In this document: piece after piece, positions 18,639 through 27,272 of the stretch
Position numbering within the stretch: position 1 is the first letter of the stretch
How the letters are laid out: every line of letters begins with the position of its first letter
Origin: Foetidibacter luteolus
GTDB lineage: Bacteria; Bacteroidota; Bacteroidia; Chitinophagales; Chitinophagaceae
Direction: 5' to 3'
Assembly: GCF_009650435.1 (NCBI RefSeq)
Contig: NZ_VVIP01000095.1
Location: forward strand, 1 to 64,000
DNA: 64,000 nt
Translations under genes and position numbers: made by a program
Notes under the pieces: generated by a model
Told to the model about the DNA's origin: nothing
Databases searched by the model: none
What the model saw: the letters and a program-made list of their open reading frames with translations, nothing else

Positions 18639-19982
18639 CTACTTCCGTTTCTCATCCGCCCTGGCAATAGCCCCTTCCAGTACACTCAATCCTTCCGCCA
18701 GTTGTTCATCTGTTATTACAATTGGTGGCAATAACCTTATACAGTTGCTGAAAAGACCGGCACGTATTAAAATCAATCCCTTGCTGGTAGCATCTTTAAT
18801 AACTTCAAGGGCTACTTCCATGTCTGGTTCCCGGGTTTCCCTGCTCTTCACAAACTCAACCAGCCGCATTGCACCAACACCCCTTACATCGCCAATGATG
18901 CCGTATTTGTCTTTCCAGGTTTCCAGCGTAGCCCTGATGGTTTCACCTACCTGCACCGACCTTGACAAGAACGCTTCTGATTGCAGTATCTTGATTGTTT
19001 CAATTGCCGCAACGCATGCCACCGGGCTGCCGCCGTAAGTGCCTCCAACCCCACCCAAATGGGGTGCATCCATTATAGCTGCCTTACCGGTAACGGCGCT
19101 GATGGGCATGCCTGCGCCGATTGATTTTGCCGAGCAAATAATATCAGGCACAACTCCTGTATGTTCAATGGCAAAAAACTTACCCGTACGGCCGGCGCCG
19201 CATTGTATTTCATCGGCTATCATAACAATGCCATACTTATCACAAACTGTTCTTATTTTTTGAAGGTACCGTGCAGGTATTTGCAGAAAACCTCCTTCGC
19301 CCTGTATGGGTTCAATAATAATGGCCGCTAACGCTTCCGGGTCAACCTGGGCAATCATGGCTTCATCAAATTTTTTGATACAGTAGTCTATGTATTGCTC
19401 ATCCGTCATGCCTTCAATTTTCCGGTACATGCTCGGCGCTGCAATGCGGTACACATCGGTTACAAAAGAACCAAGGCCTTTTTTAAACAGGGAATACTTA
19501 CTGGTAAGGCTTAACGTTAAGGTAGTCCTGCCGTGGTAGGCGCCTTCAAAGCACAATACCGCGTTACGTTTGGTGTAATACTTGGCTATGTTGACGGCAT
19601 TCTCCACCGCTTCCGAACCGGAGTTGGCCAGCAATGTTTTTTTAGGAAAATCACCTGGCGTTAAACTGTTCAGCAGTTCCGCAAGTTCTATATACGGTTC
19701 TATCGTTGTAACCAGCGAACAGGTGTGGATATATTTATCCACCTGCGTTTTAATAGCATTTACCACCGCGGCATTGCTATGCCCCACATTTATCATACCT
19801 ATGCCGCCGGCAAAGTCAAGCAGGCTGTTGCCATCCACGTCGTACACAACAGCGCCATCGGCCCTTTCCACTACCACTTCTGTTGACTTAGCCAAGCCTG
19901 AAGGCAATGCATTTTTTCTCCTTTCCAATACCTGCAAACTGTTGGGGCCGGGTATCGCGGTTTTTAATTCAATATGAGACAT
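18639..19982 (-). CDS. Class III (PLP) aminotransferase, GabT-like
   Basis: The protein has 447 residues of fold-type I PLP aminotransferase. Blocks visible are LANSGSEAVENAVNIAKYYT, CFEGAYHGRTTLTLSLTSK, IIEPIQGEGGF, IADEIQCGAGRTGKFFAIEH and the PLP lysine in ICSAKSIGAGMPISAV. It resembles 4-aminobutyrate and other omega-amino acid aminotransferases, which convert omega-amines to semialdehydes with 2-oxoglutarate. It is followed by the amidohydrolase. A second paralogue is at 25533; the two are clearly distinct in sequence, so they may use different amines. Confidence 0.93.
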   Translation of the reverse strand: MSHIELKTAIPGPNSLQVLERRKNALPSGLAKSTEVVVERADGAVVYDVDGNSLLDFAGGIGMINVGHSNAAVVNAIKTQVDKYIHTCSLVTTIEPYIELAELLNSLTPGDFPKKTLLANSGSEAVENAVNIAKYYTKRNAVLCFEGAYHGRTTLTLSLTSKYSLFKKGLGSFVTDVYRIAAPSMYRKIEGMTDEQYIDYCIKKFDEAMIAQVDPEALAAIIIEPIQGEGGFLQIPARYLQKIRTVCDKYGIVMIADEIQCGAGRTGKFFAIEHTGVVPDIICSAKSIGAGMPISAVTGKAAIMDAPHLGGVGGTYGGSPVACVAAIETIKILQSEAFLSRSVQVGETIRATLETWKDKYGIIGDVRGVGAMRLVEFVKSRETREPDMEVALEVIKDATSKGLILIRAGLFSNCIRLLPPIVITDEQLAEGLSVLEGAIARADEKRK

Positions 19983-20068
19983 ACTATTGTATTTAAGAAT
20001 TTTTCATTACCAGTTGTTTCATTTTCAACCCAATGAAGGCCTCAGCAATTTCGTGATACGAGCTGCAG

Positions 20069-20215
20069 CCTTTCATGGGAGCTTCGTTGCGTCGTCCCGA
20101 AACTTCGGGATTCATCGTCCTGTTCATTGGGCGACTTTTCAGCCCCCTGTATTAATGTTTCTGGCACCTGCGGTGGCAGAAACGGGCGGCAACATTTTGG
20201 CTGGATAGTTCTGTC
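20069..20215 (+). repeat. Interspersed repeat family C, copy 1
   Basis: This contains TTTCATGG, CTTCGTTGCGTCG, TTCATCGTCCTGTTCATTGGGCG and ACTTTTCAG in the same order as at 26969 and 38994. It sits upstream of the aminotransferase start, on the left flank of the AT-rich OmpA-domain gene. Confidence 0.65.
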
Positions 20216-20250
20216 TAGCGTAGATGACATATCGCACACCCAATCTCTCG

Positions 20251-21531
20251 TTAATTATTCTCGATTTCTAAATCATTTAAGTCAAATTGTTTTAAATTCT
20301 CTATATCTTTTTTCCTGATTTTATATTTTTTATAGTGTCCGCAAGTGTATTTTTTACGGAATGGGATAAACATAAAATAGGACATATCGTATTCGGCGCC
20401 TAAAGTTTTTATTTTTTTCCAACCATGAGCAAACACATCAACGGGTATATTTTTTAGTATAATTGTATCCCTATTGGATATAAATGTAAGTCTGTGGAAA
20501 AAAGCATTATTATAGTTTTCTGTTATTCTCTTACTATTTATAGGTTTTACCTCTATCAATGAATCAAAATAAGTAGAACTGCTCCTTAAATTATATGAAT
20601 ATGATAAAATTGAAATATCATTTTTCGCATAAAGTGTTATGGGGTGTGTACATCTATTATCTGTTCCACAATTTATAGTCCCGGGGCAATAAACATCAGC
20701 TTTATAGTAAATTGAGTCACCAAATTTAGCTTTGCCGAAAGATAACTTAATAGAGCCCTGTTTGCTTTTTCTTTTCTGCGAATACTTAATTCCATTTTTT
20801 AGCCCGATAGCTTCGTAATAAGGTATATAAAGTTTTAAGGAATTTTCAAAACAACTATCTGTACATGAAATCACAGAAAATTGATACTGCGGTTCATAAC
20901 TTATAATTTTCCTGTAATTTTTAAAACCAATATGTTTTTTTAACCAATTTTCTTCAACATAAAACTTATAAAAAAGAAGCTTTTTTACTCTCAAACAGTT
21001 TTTATTCTTGTTCCAATCTTGCTTAGATAATATAAGCTTAAATCCATTTTCCAAAGTAACGGATGTATCTTCATTATCTCTTGTGGCAATTAATTCTTTT
21101 TGAACTTCAATAAATTTTTCGTCATGTTTTTTTTGAAACACTACTAAAACTTCAACCCGTCTATTCTTAGCCTTTTCTAATGGTGCCGTATTTGCTACAA
21201 GTGGTTGTTCTTCACCCATTGCTTGCAGGCTTAATAAAGATTCCTTAATCCCTTTTTCTACAAGGAACTTTTTTACGGAAAGGCTTCTTTTCATTGAAAG
21301 TTGTTGATTATAACTACTATCTGCATCACTATCGGTGTGTCCGTTGATGTAAATTAAATAATTATCTTTCCCACTAAGTGTATCACAAATAAGGGATAAG
21401 ATTTGTTTATTTTTTTGTGTTATCTCAAATTTATTTCTTTCAAAACGTAGTTGATAAATTAAGCTACTATTCTGCCCGAAAATCATAAATGGTTTAAAAA
21501 AAAGACAAAGCACAATCAGCTTCTTACTCAT
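20251..21531 (-). CDS. Exported OmpA-domain protein with unknown C-terminal part
   Basis: From MSKKLIVLCLFFKPF the protein has 426 residues with a signal peptide ending near IFGQ. Unusually, the OmpA-like peptidoglycan-binding domain is at the N terminus (about residues 30-135), with YINGHTDSDADSSYNQQLS and the conserved NRRVEVLV end. The remaining 290 residues match no family I know and contain several Cys (CTDSCFE, CPGTINCGTDNRC). The gene is visibly AT-rich: one 60-nt line (20281-20340) has 13 G+C, while a line in the neighbouring aminotransferase (19801-19860) has 36. That suggests acquisition from elsewhere. Repeats flank it on both sides. Confidence 0.82.
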   Translation of the reverse strand: MSKKLIVLCLFFKPFMIFGQNSSLIYQLRFERNKFEITQKNKQILSLICDTLSGKDNYLIYINGHTDSDADSSYNQQLSMKRSLSVKKFLVEKGIKESLLSLQAMGEEQPLVANTAPLEKAKNRRVEVLVVFQKKHDEKFIEVQKELIATRDNEDTSVTLENGFKLILSKQDWNKNKNCLRVKKLLFYKFYVEENWLKKHIGFKNYRKIISYEPQYQFSVISCTDSCFENSLKLYIPYYEAIGLKNGIKYSQKRKSKQGSIKLSFGKAKFGDSIYYKADVYCPGTINCGTDNRCTHPITLYAKNDISILSYSYNLRSSSTYFDSLIEVKPINSKRITENYNNAFFHRLTFISNRDTIILKNIPVDVFAHGWKKIKTLGAEYDMSYFMFIPFRKKYTCGHYKKYKIRKKDIENLKQFDLNDLEIENN

Positions 21532-21537
21532 AAACAT

Positions 21538-21865
21538 GACACTTTTTCTGTTCTTAAACCAAATTTATAAATCCAGTAATTTTTCTCATAATGAAATTGG
21601 AATCTTTATCCAACGGTGACGCATACCTACTAACGTGCCACCCGATGGGGCTTTTGTGACTTATACAAAAGCCAGGAAACAGCACAATCCAGTTTGCGGA
21701 TTTTCTCCTCTGAACTGCAAGTACCCATTATTTCCCAGGCCTGCTGCACCATGCTGCATATAGTTCCGGACGTACAAGTGAGTGACACAACCGGCGCTTA
21801 ATAGTAGCAATGCAGCTAAGTACCAAATTATTGCGATTGTTGTGCAAAGCACAACATATACCAGC
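21538..21865. other. Intergenic region with family B repeat
   Basis: No gene is supported. The left part is the AT-rich upstream region of the OmpA-domain gene. The right part (21765-21829) is a family B repeat. A 63-codon open frame across 21661-21852 is largely repeat sequence and was not accepted. Confidence 0.6.
21765..21829 (+). repeat. Interspersed repeat family B, copy 2
   Basis: This contains the exact core GTACAAGTGAGTGACACAAC, then GGCGCTTAATAGTAG and AATGCAGCTAAGTACCAAAT. It is nearly the same as copy 1 at 3231-3292 on the other strand. Confidence 0.85.
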
Positions 21866-22525
21866 TTATGGCTCCTTATCTATATCCAGCTTAATCAACA
21901 CGCCATAGTTACCACAGGTGGGGTCGTTTAAATAATCCGGTATCAGGGCGATTGGCTCAAAGCCCACTTTCATTTGCGCTGATACGGTAGGGTCTTTTCG
22001 CTTGCCTGCAAGCAACTCCTGGTAGTATTGTTCCCCGCTCATTTCATTGCTTACTGCACCATACCCGTTCATCATGCCTACGGTAACCTGGCCTTTAAGC
22101 CCCAGTTGCCTGGCTACATAGTGCCTTGCCCGGTACAGCTCCCGGGCCAAACCCATGCCACGGTATTTGGGGTGAACACCTACATCAAGACCATACAACC
22201 AATCTCCACCAGGCTCGTGACGTGTAAGCCAGCCACCTGCAATGGTCTCCTTAAACGTATGATAGTAATCTGTAAAATCAAAATTACTGCGCATCGTGGT
22301 GGTCATGCCAACCACCTTATCGCTGTCTGTTATCACAAACTGCCCTTCCGGAAAAACATCCAGGTGGCGCAGGTAATGCGGCGCTTTTATTAATTCATCT
22401 TCCGCCAGGTCAGGGAACACAATGCGCTGCAGCGCTTCAAGCTGCTGTGCGTGATAAGGCTGCATGTGCTGCACCAGCAGCCCGCCCGGCAATACTTTGC
22501 GATAAGTAATGATTTCTGTTGTCAT
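21866..22525 (-). CDS. GNAT-family N-acetyltransferase
   Basis: The protein has 219 residues with the acetyl-CoA binding loop YRGMGLARELYRARHYVARQLG (the R/Q-x-x-G-x-G/A motif) preceded by the strand YGLDVGVHPKY. The acceptor cannot be read, but the context of amine and amino acid catabolism suggests an amine or amino acid. It starts 9 nt after the stop of the NhaC-type antiporter, so the two are probably co-transcribed. Confidence 0.87.
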   Translation of the reverse strand: MTTEIITYRKVLPGGLLVQHMQPYHAQQLEALQRIVFPDLAEDELIKAPHYLRHLDVFPEGQFVITDSDKVVGMTTTMRSNFDFTDYYHTFKETIAGGWLTRHEPGGDWLYGLDVGVHPKYRGMGLARELYRARHYVARQLGLKGQVTVGMMNGYGAVSNEMSGEQYYQELLAGKRKDPTVSAQMKVGFEPIALIPDYLNDPTCGNYGVLIKLDIDKEP

Positions 22526-22534
22526 ATTGCACTT

Positions 22535-23899
22535 TTAAGCCATGGCAAAACCCAATGCGATATAAATAACACAAGACAGCGTAAAGGATATTAACGCAAA
22601 TGGCAATTGTGTAATGGCATGTTCGTAATTGTTGCACTCGGTACCCTGCGCTGCCAATATGGTAGCATCGCTGTAAAAACAGGCATGCGCACCAAAAGCG
22701 CCTGCACTTATTACAGCGCCTATACATAACCACATATTGCACTGCAACGCCTGCGCCAACGGCACTACCAATGGTATGGCGATAGCGTACAGGCCCCACG
22801 AGTTACCGGTAGAAAAAGCAATAGCGCCCAGCGAAATAAAGATGGCCAGGGGTAACCATTGTTTGCTTACGATGGGCTGCACTACCTGTATTACATATTG
22901 AGTGAGCCCCATTTCGTCGCCCAGGTTTTTCAGCAGGTAAGAAAGAAGTAACAGCACCAATGCAAACAACATACTCTTCATGCCTTCTATGGCGGATTCG
23001 GACAGCATTTTAAAACTGGCCACTTTCTTAAAAACGAAATAAAATATGGTGAATACCAACGCTGTTATAATTCCTTTTAACGCATCCAGATCAAACAACA
23101 CAGTGCATAACAGCAGCACGGCGGTTGGCAAAATAAGGTACCAGATGCTGCCCTGTTTTAAGGCATCAAAAGGAGCCACATCTACCTTAAATTCTTCTGA
23201 GTTGTCGGGTATCAATTGCCGGGTGGTAGCTGCACGGTGATTGGCCCTCTTCATTTTGCCGATGATGGGTATTATACCTACAATTACTAATGGCACCACC
23301 AGGAACTGCACCCAGCCGTACGAGATAAACGGAATAATATTCAGGTAGGAATGTATACCCTTGCCTGCAGGCACAACATTGCTTTGCTCCAACAGCTTGC
23401 CAATAAATATCACCCAGGTAGAAATAGGCACTATCACACAAACCGGCACCGCGGTTGAGCTAACCACGAAGGCAAGCATTTCCCGGGGTATATTGTAGTG
23501 GTCTGTAATTTTTTTCATGGTGTTGCCCGAGGTAAGCGCATTAAGGTAATCGTCCACAAACAGGCAGCTAGCAAACAGCCAGGTAGCCAGCAATGACTTT
23601 TTCCTGTTACCTACAAACCGCAACATATAATGACCGAAAGCAGACACGCCGCCACTGCGTATCATCAGTTGTATCAAAGCGCCGTACAGGCTGCAAACGA
23701 TAATTACCCACACCATCAGATCATTCTGCATCACTTTAGTAAACGAAGCAATAATGGCATCAAAGAACCCCCAACCGGCAACAATAATGTAACCCACTAC
23801 ACATGCGATAATCAACGGCTCTAATGAGAGGCGGGTACGTATTGCAATCAATACAGCGATTAGGGGCGGTACCAATGAAATAATGCCGTAATGATGCAT
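22535..23899 (-). CDS. NhaC-type Na+/H+ antiporter family transporter
   Basis: The protein has 454 residues with about 11-12 transmembrane helices. Family blocks include CLFVDDYLNALTSGNTMKKI, VSSTAVPVCVIVPISTWVIF, AIAFSTGNSWGLYAIAIPLV and GAFGAHACFYSDATILAAQGTECN, typical of the NhaC/arginine-ornithine antiporter-like (IT) superfamily. Members exchange Na+ and H+ or organic amino compounds. In this locus exchange of an amine or amino acid is plausible but not shown. It lies between succinate-semialdehyde dehydrogenase and GNAT genes. Confidence 0.85.
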   Translation of the reverse strand: MHHYGIISLVPPLIAVLIAIRTRLSLEPLIIACVVGYIIVAGWGFFDAIIASFTKVMQNDLMVWVIIVCSLYGALIQLMIRSGGVSAFGHYMLRFVGNRKKSLLATWLFASCLFVDDYLNALTSGNTMKKITDHYNIPREMLAFVVSSTAVPVCVIVPISTWVIFIGKLLEQSNVVPAGKGIHSYLNIIPFISYGWVQFLVVPLVIVGIIPIIGKMKRANHRAATTRQLIPDNSEEFKVDVAPFDALKQGSIWYLILPTAVLLLCTVLFDLDALKGIITALVFTIFYFVFKKVASFKMLSESAIEGMKSMLFALVLLLLSYLLKNLGDEMGLTQYVIQVVQPIVSKQWLPLAIFISLGAIAFSTGNSWGLYAIAIPLVVPLAQALQCNMWLCIGAVISAGAFGAHACFYSDATILAAQGTECNNYEHAITQLPFALISFTLSCVIYIALGFAMA

Positions 23900-23927
23900 G
23901 CAGTTTTATTATTTTAGTAATGTGGGA

Positions 23928-23960
23928 CCTCACCCCAACCCCTCTCCAAAGGAGAGGGGC
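23928..23960. repeat. Short palindromic repeat (ACCCCTCTCC / GGAGAGGGG), copy 1
   Basis: CCTCACCCCAACC is followed by a perfect 9-bp hairpin at 23939-23959 (CCCCTCTCC, loop AAA, GGAGAGGGG). The same unit with an 8-bp stem occurs at 30315-30348. Confidence 0.8.
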
Positions 23961-24022
23961 AAACCCAAAACTCATAAGAATATTATATCATCTCAGCCGG
24001 AAAAATTTGACTACAATCGTAG

Positions 24023-25453
24023 CTACAGACCGCCAATGCTGATTAGTTTTTTCTCCATATACTCATACATGCCTTCACTGCCGCTCTCATGTCCCTGGCC
24101 GCTTTGTTTCCAGCCGCCGAATGGAGATTCAGTACCATGTGGCGCCCATTCATTGATGCCGATAATGCCAAACTCCAAACGCTCCGATGCATGAATGGCC
24201 GTTTTAAGGTTGTTGGTAAATACATACGCGGCCAGGCCGTACTCTGTATCATTGGCTTTGACTATAGCATCCTCCAAATCTTCAAATGAAAATAATGGCA
24301 GCACGGGCCCAAATATTTCCTGTTTTGCCAATACAGAAGATTGCTGCAAATCAGCTACTACAGCAGGTTGCAAAAAATAACCTTTCTGCATATTCTCCGG
24401 TGTGTGCCCGCCTGTAAGTATGTTAGCGTTCTCCTGCCTGGTTTCCTCTAAAAGTTTCTCTACCGATTCTTTTTGTTTTTTTGTAATCAGCGGGCCGACA
24501 TGCACACCTTCCTCAAAACCATTACCTACTTTCAATTGTGATACATGTTTTGTTACCGTGTCGCAGAACTGCTGGTATATGTTTTTATGTATATAAAAAC
24601 GTTGTGGCGCTATGCATACCTGGCCATTGTTCCTGAACCTTGCTATGGAGGTTACTTTGGCCAGCGCATCTACATCCACATCGTCAAAGATTAATACAGG
24701 TGCATTGCCGCCTAATTCCAGTGACAGTTTGGTATATGTTTTTGAAGCGCCATCCATTAAAATTTTACCAACCCTTGTACTGCCGGTAAAGCTTATTTTT
24801 TTCAACAAAGGATTTTGCAGCATTGCTTCACCTATGGCTGCCGCATCGCCCACTATTACATTCACTACCCCTTCAGGCAAGCCACTTTTCATTAATGCTT
24901 CTGCCAGGTGAAATGCCGATAAGGGCGTGTTCTCCGATGGTTTGGCAACTATGGTGCAACCCGCGGCCAATGCAGCAGCCCAGGCCCGGGCAGGGTTGTA
25001 CGCCGGAAAATTCCATGCGGTTATTACACCAATTACACCCATCGGCTGCCAAATAACAGAACTGCGTTTATCAGGCCTGTTGGTAGGAATAGTTTTTCCG
25101 TAGGAGCGTTTGGCTTCTTCGGCATACCATTCAAACAGGTTCGCGGCTACCGTCCACTCCCCTTTCGCTTCGGCCAAAGGTTTGCCACTTTCCACAACCA
25201 TATCTTTAGCAAACACGTCCAGGTTGGCACGCATGTAATCGGCGGCCTTTTTTAGTATGGCTGCCCGCTGGTAAGGCGTGGTTTTACCCCATGCTTGAAA
25301 GGCGGCATGTGCTGCTTCAACAGCAACATTGCAATCCTCCTGGTTACCATTGCTTATGTTGGCAATCTCCTCTTCCGTAGCAGGGTTAATCAGCGAATAA
25401 GTGACCCCATCTTTCGCATCTACCCATTGGTTATTGATGAATAGCTGATTCAT
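24023..25453 (-). CDS. gabD: NAD(P)-dependent succinate-semialdehyde dehydrogenase
   Basis: The protein has 476 residues of the aldehyde dehydrogenase superfamily. Blocks: VITAWNFPAYNPARAWAAAL (Rossmann and catalytic Asn), ISFTGSTRVGKILM, the general-base Glu in LSLELGGNAPVLIF, and the nucleophilic Cys in NNGQVCIAPQRF. The sequence is close to GabD-type enzymes, which oxidise succinate semialdehyde to succinate. It lies 79 nt after a GabT-like aminotransferase, which makes the GABA-to-succinate pair complete. The assignment of substrate rests on this pairing. Confidence 0.9.
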   Translation of the reverse strand: MNQLFINNQWVDAKDGVTYSLINPATEEEIANISNGNQEDCNVAVEAAHAAFQAWGKTTPYQRAAILKKAADYMRANLDVFAKDMVVESGKPLAEAKGEWTVAANLFEWYAEEAKRSYGKTIPTNRPDKRSSVIWQPMGVIGVITAWNFPAYNPARAWAAALAAGCTIVAKPSENTPLSAFHLAEALMKSGLPEGVVNVIVGDAAAIGEAMLQNPLLKKISFTGSTRVGKILMDGASKTYTKLSLELGGNAPVLIFDDVDVDALAKVTSIARFRNNGQVCIAPQRFYIHKNIYQQFCDTVTKHVSQLKVGNGFEEGVHVGPLITKKQKESVEKLLEETRQENANILTGGHTPENMQKGYFLQPAVVADLQQSSVLAKQEIFGPVLPLFSFEDLEDAIVKANDTEYGLAAYVFTNNLKTAIHASERLEFGIIGINEWAPHGTESPFGGWKQSGQGHESGSEGMYEYMEKKLISIGGL

Positions 25454-25485
25454 ATGGTGAATAGTGAATGGTCAATGGTGAATTA
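25450..25485. repeat. Heptamer tandem repeat, reverse orientation
   Basis: This is a short array of the 7-bp AATGGTG unit and variants (the complement of CACCATT) between gabD and the aminotransferase gene, matching arrays at 16978 and 26890. It begins at the gabD start codon, so it may also lie in the leader. Confidence 0.7.
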
Positions 25486-25532
25486 ATATCTTTTAAACGC
25501 TCCGAAGTCATCTTCCTCTGGAGAGTGTGAGG

Positions 25533-26843
25533 TCAACTTCCGGTCAACTCTTTCAAACCGTTTTCAATAATATCCAGGCCTTTATTTAGCATATCTTCTT
25601 CTATTATTAACGGACTCAATACCCTTATACAGTTGCCATTTACGCCTGCGCTTATTACAATCAATCCATGTTCAGCGCAATAAGCAATCAGCTTCTTACA
25701 CAGTTCCCCATCCGGCTTAAACGGGTCATTGTTTTTCACCAGTTCAAATGCCATCATGGCTCCTAATCCACGCACATCACCAATGCAGGGAAACTGTTGC
25801 TTCATAGCATCGAAGCGTTGCCGTACAATAGCGCCTACTTTTTCGCCCAGTGTATTAATGTCAATCTCTTCCATGTATTGTATCGTCGCCAAAGCAGCCG
25901 CACAACATACAGGATTGCCGGGGTAAGTACCACCAATAGTGGAGGGCTTGCAGGCATCCATCATCTCAGCCCTGCCTATTACCGCACCTATAGGCATACC
26001 GCTGCCCATACTCTTGGCCCAGGTTGAAATATCAGGAATTACATCGTAGTGCTGGTAAGCAGCCCATTTACCCGTTCTGCCAAAACCACTTTGCACTTCG
26101 TCCAGTATCAACAGAATACCATGTTTGTCACACAAAGCCCGAAGTCCCTCCAGGTATTTTTTTGGCACTACATTAAAGCCACCCTCACCTTGTACAGGTT
26201 CTATGATAATCGCTGCCACTTCCTGCGCCGGCACATGCGTGTTAAAAAAGTTTTCCAACTCCCTTAATTGTTCATCAGAAAAATCGTCAAGTTTAAAACC
26301 ATTACCATACCTGTAATAGTCAGGAAAAGGTATACGATATACTTCCGGTGCAAAAGGGCCACAGCCCAGTTTGTATCCTACTTTGCTCGTCAATGTCATA
26401 GCCATCATAGTGCGGCCATGAAATGCATTACCGTAGCAGATAATGGCCTGCCTGCCCGTAGCCTGGCGTGCAATCTTGATAGCGTTCTCCACACTTTCCG
26501 CACCGGAATTGGTTAGCATCACCTTCGTTTGTTCCCCATGCGGAAACAGCGTTGCCAGCTTTTCAGCCAGTTGCATATACAGGTCGTAGCTTGCTACATT
26601 AAAGCTGCAGTGTATCATTTTTGCTGCCTGCTCCGCTATGGCTTTCACCACCGGCTCAGGACAATGTCCTGCATTTACCACACCAATGCCGCCGGCAAAA
26701 TCAATCATTTGTTTTCCTTCCGCATCAATGATAACCGCACCCTTTGCCGATACGGCGGTAGACGGGTTAAATATGCCAATCGCATTGGGCACAAACCGTT
26801 TGCGGCGTTCTAATATTTTTTGCGATTCATCCATCTGTACCAC
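25533..26843 (-). CDS. gabT: 4-aminobutyrate aminotransferase-like class III aminotransferase
   Basis: The protein has 436 residues. PLP-fold blocks are LTNSGAESVENAIKIARQAT, CYGNAFHGRTMMAMTLTSK, IIEPVQGEGGFNVVP, ILDEVQSGFGRTGKWAAYQH and the PLP lysine in TWAKSMGSGMPIGAVIG. This pattern is typical of GABA aminotransferases (GabT), which convert GABA and 2-oxoglutarate to succinate semialdehyde and glutamate. The next gene in the transcription direction is a succinate-semialdehyde dehydrogenase, supporting the call. A longer start is possible, but the ATG at 26843 precedes the conserved N-terminal RRKRFVPNAIG segment at the usual distance. Confidence 0.92.
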   Translation of the reverse strand: MVQMDESQKILERRKRFVPNAIGIFNPSTAVSAKGAVIIDAEGKQMIDFAGGIGVVNAGHCPEPVVKAIAEQAAKMIHCSFNVASYDLYMQLAEKLATLFPHGEQTKVMLTNSGAESVENAIKIARQATGRQAIICYGNAFHGRTMMAMTLTSKVGYKLGCGPFAPEVYRIPFPDYYRYGNGFKLDDFSDEQLRELENFFNTHVPAQEVAAIIIEPVQGEGGFNVVPKKYLEGLRALCDKHGILLILDEVQSGFGRTGKWAAYQHYDVIPDISTWAKSMGSGMPIGAVIGRAEMMDACKPSTIGGTYPGNPVCCAAALATIQYMEEIDINTLGEKVGAIVRQRFDAMKQQFPCIGDVRGLGAMMAFELVKNNDPFKPDGELCKKLIAYCAEHGLIVISAGVNGNCIRVLSPLIIEEDMLNKGLDIIENGLKELTGS

Positions 26844-26889
26844 GATTTTATACTTGTTTTACTGATTCTCCCGGTTGCCTTCTACAGGC

Positions 26890-26952
26890 TCAGCCTGCCC
26901 ACTCACGACTCACCATTCACCACTCACCATTCACGATTCACCATTCACGACT
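26890..26952. repeat. Heptamer tandem repeat (CACCATT)n
   Basis: An array of CACCATT, CACGATT and CACGACT-type units of 7 bp lies in the 429-nt gap between the aldehyde dehydrogenase and gabT. It is the longest of the three such arrays in this window. Confidence 0.85.
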
Positions 26953-26968
26953 ATAATACCAGCGACAG

Positions 26969-27070
26969 TATTTCATAGCATCTTCGTTGCGTCGCAATCC
27001 TTTCATCGGTTGGTTCTTTGGGCGGCTTTTCAGAACCGGGTAGTTTTACCAAAGCGTAGATAACATGCCG
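26969..27070 (+). repeat. Interspersed repeat family C, copy 2
   Basis: This contains TATTTCATAGCATCTTCG, TTGCGTCGC, then TTCATCGGTTGGTTCTTTGG, GCGGCTTTTCAGAACCGGG and TAG. The same blocks in the same order occur at 38994-39120. The rest of the 26844-27272 gap (27071-27272) holds nothing that I can identify. Confidence 0.75.
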
Positions 27071-27272
27071 CACCTGCGGCGCTCTATAAATCCTATATGT
27101 CCCGCTTTTCTACTAACACGCAGCCCCTGCAGGACTTTCAGAATCCAACTGCTTTAAATCTTCCAGCTCCCCTGAATATTGAATACATCCTTTTTAAAAG
27201 ATTGCCACGATTGAAATCCGGCAGCCTTCCCACACATCAACAGCCCGGCAACCAGCTACCTGTAACCCTGCT

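Noticed and set aside
21661..21852. 63-codon open frame with an N-terminal hydrophobic segment
   Set aside because: Most of it is the family B repeat; the same reading frame is not kept in the other copies.
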